Below, one piece after another: positions 60,284 to 64,000 of a stretch of 64,000 bases of DNA; position 1 is the stretch's first letter, and the number at the start of each line of letters is the position of its first letter. The notes beneath the pieces are model-generated. The model was not told the DNA's origin. It saw nothing but the letters and a program-made list of their open reading frames with translations, and did not search any database. A program made the position numbers and the translations under genes. Origin of the DNA: VYFG01 sp965248685 (GTDB lineage: Bacteria > Pseudomonadota > Gammaproteobacteria > Arenicellales > Poriferihabitantaceae); assembly GCA_965248685.1 (NCBI GenBank), contig CBDFKC010000004.1:930001-994000 (forward strand), given 5' to 3'.

Positions 60284-61600
60284 GTGAAACTGCTTATCCT
60301 GATTATCATTGCGCTGGGAGGCGCGATTGCCCTCGGTATGTACGCCCTGCAGGACCCGGGTTACGTTGTATTTTCGGTGCCATGGGGCGGCGAACCATAT
60401 ACCGTGAGCATGCCATTTGCTTTATTCGTACTATTTCTGTTGCTTGGATTTGCCGCACTATATCTACTATTTAATTTTATGGTAGGTGTCTTTCGAACCC
60501 CGAAAAAGGTCCGTAAATGGCGTAAGGGGAAACAGGAGGATTCTGCTCAGACCCATACCATGAAAGGGTTTGCCGGTCTTATCGAAGGTGATTGGTCGAA
60601 TGCTGAAAGCAGTCTTATGACGAAGCTTGATCATAATAATGCCTCGTTGATGAATTACCTCGGCGCAGCCTATGCTGCCCAACAGCAAGGGCAGCTATCT
60701 CGGCGCAATCAACACCTCCAGGCGGCTCTGGAGAATCATCCCAAACAGGAGTTAGCGATCAAATTAACCAGAGCCAGGATGCAGGTGCAGGCTGGAGAAT
60801 GGGGAGATGCCAGGGACCAGCTGGAGTTTCTGCGGCTAAGCGCCCCCAAGAACGTTGCTGCCGCCCGGTTACTGGGAGATGTTTATCGCGAACTGAAGGA
60901 TTGGCCGGCGCTGGTATCTTTGATGCCCGCATTGACCAAGTTAAAAGCATTTCCCGAGGACGAATTAAGGGCCAGGGAGAAACTTGCCCTGGAAAATCAT
61001 TTGGAAGCACCCGCATTGTTACAAGGTGATGGCAGCAAGGTGGATGAAGCCTTCAAAGCCTTACCCCGAAAAAAGAAAAAGGATGCGGCAGCGGTGGCCA
61101 GTTATGCCAAGCAACTTAATAAATCTGGCGAGGGGCAACGGGCCGAAATCGTTTTGCGTAAAGCGCTAAACAGTAACTGGGACCCGAATCTTGCGCGATT
61201 ATATGGCGTCACCGAGACTAATAATGTAGTGGACCAGATTAAGCTGTTGGAGTCATGGGGACGAAATCGACAGGATGATGACAACTATAAGTTTGCGATG
61301 GCGCGGCTGTTACGCCGTGACGACAAACTGGATCAGGCCAAAGAATTGCTTGGTCAGGTTGTTACCAGTACTGGCGAGAGTGCAGCGATTGCAGAGCTGG
61401 GGGATTTGCTTGAACAAATGGGCGAGCAGGATTCAGCGCTGATGACCTATAAACAGGGTTTGATCGCACTTACCGGCAACGCCGAGCTGGCACCTGCGCC
61501 AATGCGCTCAGGCAGTGAACTTGTGGTATTGGACAGTGACGAGGCCATCGCCGTTGCTGAAAACTCACTACCGGTGATATCAGAATCAAAACCGGCATAG
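60284..61600 (+). CDS. hemY: HemY-like TPR membrane protein
   Basis: A 438-residue protein with two N-terminal membrane segments (about 2-21 and 43-67), a basic loop (FRTPKKVRKWRKGKQ) and a series of TPR-like helices (about 85-400). It is the usual partner of hemX at the end of the hemCDXY cluster; its function in tetrapyrrole metabolism is not established, and it is unrelated to the Gram-positive protoporphyrinogen oxidase of the same name. GTG start at 60284. Confidence 0.92.
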   Translation: MKLLILIIIALGGAIALGMYALQDPGYVVFSVPWGGEPYTVSMPFALFVLFLLLGFAALYLLFNFMVGVFRTPKKVRKWRKGKQEDSAQTHTMKGFAGLIEGDWSNAESSLMTKLDHNNASLMNYLGAAYAAQQQGQLSRRNQHLQAALENHPKQELAIKLTRARMQVQAGEWGDARDQLEFLRLSAPKNVAAARLLGDVYRELKDWPALVSLMPALTKLKAFPEDELRAREKLALENHLEAPALLQGDGSKVDEAFKALPRKKKKDAAAVASYAKQLNKSGEGQRAEIVLRKALNSNWDPNLARLYGVTETNNVVDQIKLLESWGRNRQDDDNYKFAMARLLRRDDKLDQAKELLGQVVTSTGESAAIAELGDLLEQMGEQDSALMTYKQGLIALTGNAELAPAPMRSGSELVVLDSDEAIAVAENSLPVISESKPA

Positions 61601-61603
61601 AAG

Positions 61604-61621
61604 AGCGGGATTTAGCCCGCT
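61604..61621. terminator. Short hairpin at the end of hemY
   Basis: AGCGGG and CCCGCT pair around a 6-nt loop, starting 4 bp after the hemY stop, followed by TTCTT. It also spans the last codons of the convergent lipoprotein gene, so it may serve both directions. The tail is weak. Confidence 0.5.
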
Positions 61622-61983
61622 TTCTTGTGTGGGTTTTCATAGAAAATATAATTTGTTGAGTAATCGCTAAATTCAAAATACACTTTAACTTCGCCGGCGT
61701 CGACCTGATAATTTTGATTGAGATCGATCACACCGTAACCAAATCGATATGGTCTGGGCTGGCTACCCTGGGTCGCCACGGCGGTGGATAACTTATCGAT
61801 ATCAATAAACCGTTTGACTAGGATTTCACCGGCGTAGATATCCAGCACACCTTCGGTGCCGGTCCAGTTTTGTACCGCCCGCCCAAACTTGTTTTGGGTT
61901 TCCTGGGTGCAGGCGCTGAGAAATAATGCAATAAGCATAATTGAGGTAACAGAAATTACCCGGATATAACGGCGTGATTTCAT
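61612..61983 (-). CDS. Small lipoprotein, unknown function
   Basis: A 123-residue lipoprotein: basic N-terminus (MKSRRYIR), hydrophobic core, and the lipobox LSAC with the acylated Cys at residue 25. The mature part is one small domain (VLDIYAGEILVKRFIDIDKL, then GVIDLNQNYQVDAGEVKVYF). I do not recognise the family. Another in-frame ATG at 62001 would add six residues. It converges with hemY and is divergent from acnB. Confidence 0.75.
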   Translation of the reverse strand: MKSRRYIRVISVTSIMLIALFLSACTQETQNKFGRAVQNWTGTEGVLDIYAGEILVKRFIDIDKLSTAVATQGSQPRPYRFGYGVIDLNQNYQVDAGEVKVYFEFSDYSTNYIFYENPHKKAG

Positions 61984-62210
61984 AATAGGTGAATTAGTCA
62001 TCTTCTGATTTTTTGGTTGAACTTGTTAGTTAATATAAAGAGCGGATGGGTAAATTCAACCCGAGTGAAGCGCAATTCAAGCCCGCCTGATTGATCTATT
62101 GTGATCATTTATCGAGTAAAATAACCAGTCCATTGGCGGGTTGCCAATAATCATTGTGCCGGTTAAGCGCTAAGTATTGCTCCACGAAAAACAGGATAAA
62201 GAGGTTTAAA

Positions 62211-64000
62211 TTGCTAGAATCATACGAAAAACACGTGGTCGAAAGGGCTGCTCTTGGTTTAGTTCCAAAACCGTTGGATGCCGAGCAGACCGCGGCATTG
62301 GTCGAGCTTATCAAATCCCCCCCTGGGGGTAAGGAAGAAATGCTTTTGGGTCTTATTCGTGATCGAGTGCCAGCAGGCGTCGATCAGGCGGCCTACGTAA
62401 AAGCTGCATTTCTCGCTGCCATTGTCAACCAGGAAGCGTCTTCTCCGATTATTGACCGTGAACTGGCTGTGGACTTATTGGGCGCGATGCATGGTGGATA
62501 TAATATTGCGCCGATGATCGCCGCATTGGACGAAGAACTATTGGCTGATGAAGCGGCGAATGCACTATCTCATACCTTGCTGATGTTCGACGCATTCTAT
62601 GACGTAAAGGAGAAAGCTGACAAAGGTAATACCCATGCCGCCAAAGTAGTGCAGTCCTGGGCCGATGCCGAGTGGTTTACCAACCGACCTGCAGTTGCAG
62701 AGAAAATAACAGTCACAGTATTTATGGTTCCTGGTGAAACCAATACCGATGATTTGTCGCCGGCGCCTGATGCCTGGTCGAGGCCGGATATTCCTTTGCA
62801 TGCATTGGCGATGCTAAAGAATCCGCGCGATGGTCTTACAGAAAAACCACTTGAGCATCTCGAGGAACTCAAAAAACTTGGCCATCCTGTAGCCTATGTT
62901 GGCGACGTGGTGGGTACCGGTTCCTCGCGTAAATCAGCGACAAACTCGGTGTTATGGTATACCGGCGACGATATACCCGGAATTCCGAATAAGCGGGCAG
63001 GAGGTTATTGTTTTGGTAGCAGTATCGCCCCAATATTCTTTAACACTATGGAAGACTCCGGGGCCCTGCCGATCGAGATGGACGTCAGTAAAATGGAAAT
63101 GGGTGACGTTATTGACGTCTATCCCTATGCAGGAAAAGTTTGCCGGCACGGCACTGACGATGTCATCAGTACTTTCGAGTTGAGCAACGACGTACTGCTT
63201 GATGAGGTGCGCGCTGGGGGCCGTATCAATTTAATTATTGGCAGAGGCCTGACGTCCCGCGCCCGGGAATCTCTGGGGCTGGGTGACAGTGAAACTTTTC
63301 GTAAGTCTGTCCCGCCAGTACAAAGCGACAAGGGTTATACCCTGGCGCAAAAGATGGTTGGCAAGGCTTGCGGCCTGCCCGGGGTACGTCCCGATCAATA
63401 CTGCGAGCCCGCCATGTCTACCGTGGGATCCCAGGATACGACGGGACCGATGACGAGAGACGAATTAAAGGATTTGGCTTGTCTCGGTTTTCAGGCAAGT
63501 TTGGTGATGCAGTCATTTTGTCATACTTCGGCCTACCCAAAACCGGTTGACGTCGAGACCCATCATAACCTGCCGGATTTTATGATGGACCGGGGCGGTA
63601 TAGCGTTAAAACCGGGAGACGGCATTATCCATTCCTGGATGAACCGCATGCTGTTACCGGACACCGTGGGTACCGGTGGTGACTCCCACACCCGATTCCC
63701 TTTGGGGATTTCATTTCCAGCTGGGTCCGGTTTAGTGGCTTTTGCCGCCGCCACCGGCGTCATGCCCCTGGATATGCCCGAGTCCGTGCTGGTGCGGTTT
63801 AGCGGGGAAATGCAGCCTGGTATTACGCTGCGAGATTTGGTGCACGCAATCCCCTACGTTGCAATCCAGAAAGGCTTGTTGACCGTGGCGAAAGAAGGTA
63901 AGAAAAATGTGTTCTCTGGACGCGTTCTTGAGATTGAAGGATTGCCCGACCTGAAAGTTGAGCAGGCTTTCGAATTAGCTGATGCATCGGCAGAGCGCTC
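62211..64000 (+). CDS. acnB: Aconitate hydratase B (5' part)
   Basis: Bifunctional aconitase/2-methylisocitrate dehydratase of the citric acid cycle. 596 codons of an expected 865 or so are visible; the end is cut by the window. The N-terminal HEAT-like domain starts at TTG (62211), five bases after GAGGT; reading LESYEKHVVERAALG it aligns with the E. coli AcnB N-terminus, which fixes the start. The swivel domain (about 165-385; GDVVGTGSSRKSATNSVLWY and GGYCFGSSIAPIF) precedes the cluster domain (GTGGDSHTRFPLGISFPAG). The Fe-S cysteines expected further on are beyond the window, except those already passed. Confidence 0.96.
   Translation, partial: MLESYEKHVVERAALGLVPKPLDAEQTAALVELIKSPPGGKEEMLLGLIRDRVPAGVDQAAYVKAAFLAAIVNQEASSPIIDRELAVDLLGAMHGGYNIAPMIAALDEELLADEAANALSHTLLMFDAFYDVKEKADKGNTHAAKVVQSWADAEWFTNRPAVAEKITVTVFMVPGETNTDDLSPAPDAWSRPDIPLHALAMLKNPRDGLTEKPLEHLEELKKLGHPVAYVGDVVGTGSSRKSATNSVLWYTGDDIPGIPNKRAGGYCFGSSIAPIFFNTMEDSGALPIEMDVSKMEMGDVIDVYPYAGKVCRHGTDDVISTFELSNDVLLDEVRAGGRINLIIGRGLTSRARESLGLGDSETFRKSVPPVQSDKGYTLAQKMVGKACGLPGVRPDQYCEPAMSTVGSQDTTGPMTRDELKDLACLGFQASLVMQSFCHTSAYPKPVDVETHHNLPDFMMDRGGIALKPGDGIIHSWMNRMLLPDTVGTGGDSHTRFPLGISFPAGSGLVAFAAATGVMPLDMPESVLVRFSGEMQPGITLRDLVHAIPYVAIQKGLLTVAKEGKKNVFSGRVLEIEGLPDLKVEQAFELADASAER

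Noticed and set aside
1..64000. CRISPR arrays, tRNA or rRNA genes, prophage or integrase genes
   Set aside because: No direct repeat arrays, clover-leaf sequences or phage gene blocks were recognised on either strand.

Overview
The window is one contig-like stretch of a gammaproteobacterial chromosome, roughly half GC and cut at both ends inside genes (a dienelactone hydrolase on the left, aconitase B on the right). The gammaproteobacterial assignment rests on gene neighbourhoods: argS followed by a SPOR-domain gene, hemC-hemD-hemX-hemY, an rsxB-like gene overlapping nth, AcnB, and a short-form Pta. Sulfonate, D-glutamate and glycerol catabolism suggest a heterotroph living on dissolved organic matter, probably marine or saline; that lifestyle is inference. 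No rRNA, tRNA, CRISPR array, prophage or transposase gene was seen.

Left part (1-10.2 kb): a Tat-exported dienelactone hydrolase-like protein, malate synthase G, then a minus-strand operon of TetR regulator, RND/MMPL exporter, LolA-like periplasmic protein and an outer-membrane beta-barrel, which together could span the envelope. RecQ follows. From 10.4 to 20.5 kb lies a minus-strand block of small-molecule catabolism: pta-dgcA-dgcN (D-glutamate via N-acetyl-glutamate, with a 160-bp MITE-like element between dgcA and dgcN), an acetolactate-synthase-like ThDP enzyme, three small genes, then xsc and ald (sulfoacetaldehyde to acetyl phosphate and sulfite; alanine to pyruvate). Xsc plus Pta gives acetyl-CoA; the taurine-pyruvate aminotransferase expected with Ald and Xsc is not here.

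Centre (20.7-39.9 kb): two tandem paralogous four-cysteine secreted proteins with a pair of strong CRP-like sites upstream, a membrane-anchored coiled-coil protein, an acyl-CoA synthetase, an Ldh2-type dehydrogenase downstream of an MscS channel that appears to start at CTG, and a complete glycerol locus: glpK facing glpV-glpR-glpS-glpT-glpP-glpQ-glpU-glpD. The two ABC ATPases carry complementary degenerate motifs, predicting one live and one dead ATP site. An amidase converges on glpD.

Right part (39.5-64 kb): a tightly packed three-gene operon (Orn/Lys/Arg decarboxylase-fold enzyme, ATP-grasp ligase, C45 Ntn-hydrolase) is the best candidate for an undescribed biosynthetic system, probably making or processing an amide conjugate. 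It is followed by a methyltransferase, an ArsS-type radical SAM protein, nth/rsxB, an SPL-like radical SAM protein, an FbpABC ferric-iron importer with a candidate Fur box, then argS-SPOR, hemCD-hemX-hemY, a small lipoprotein and acnB.
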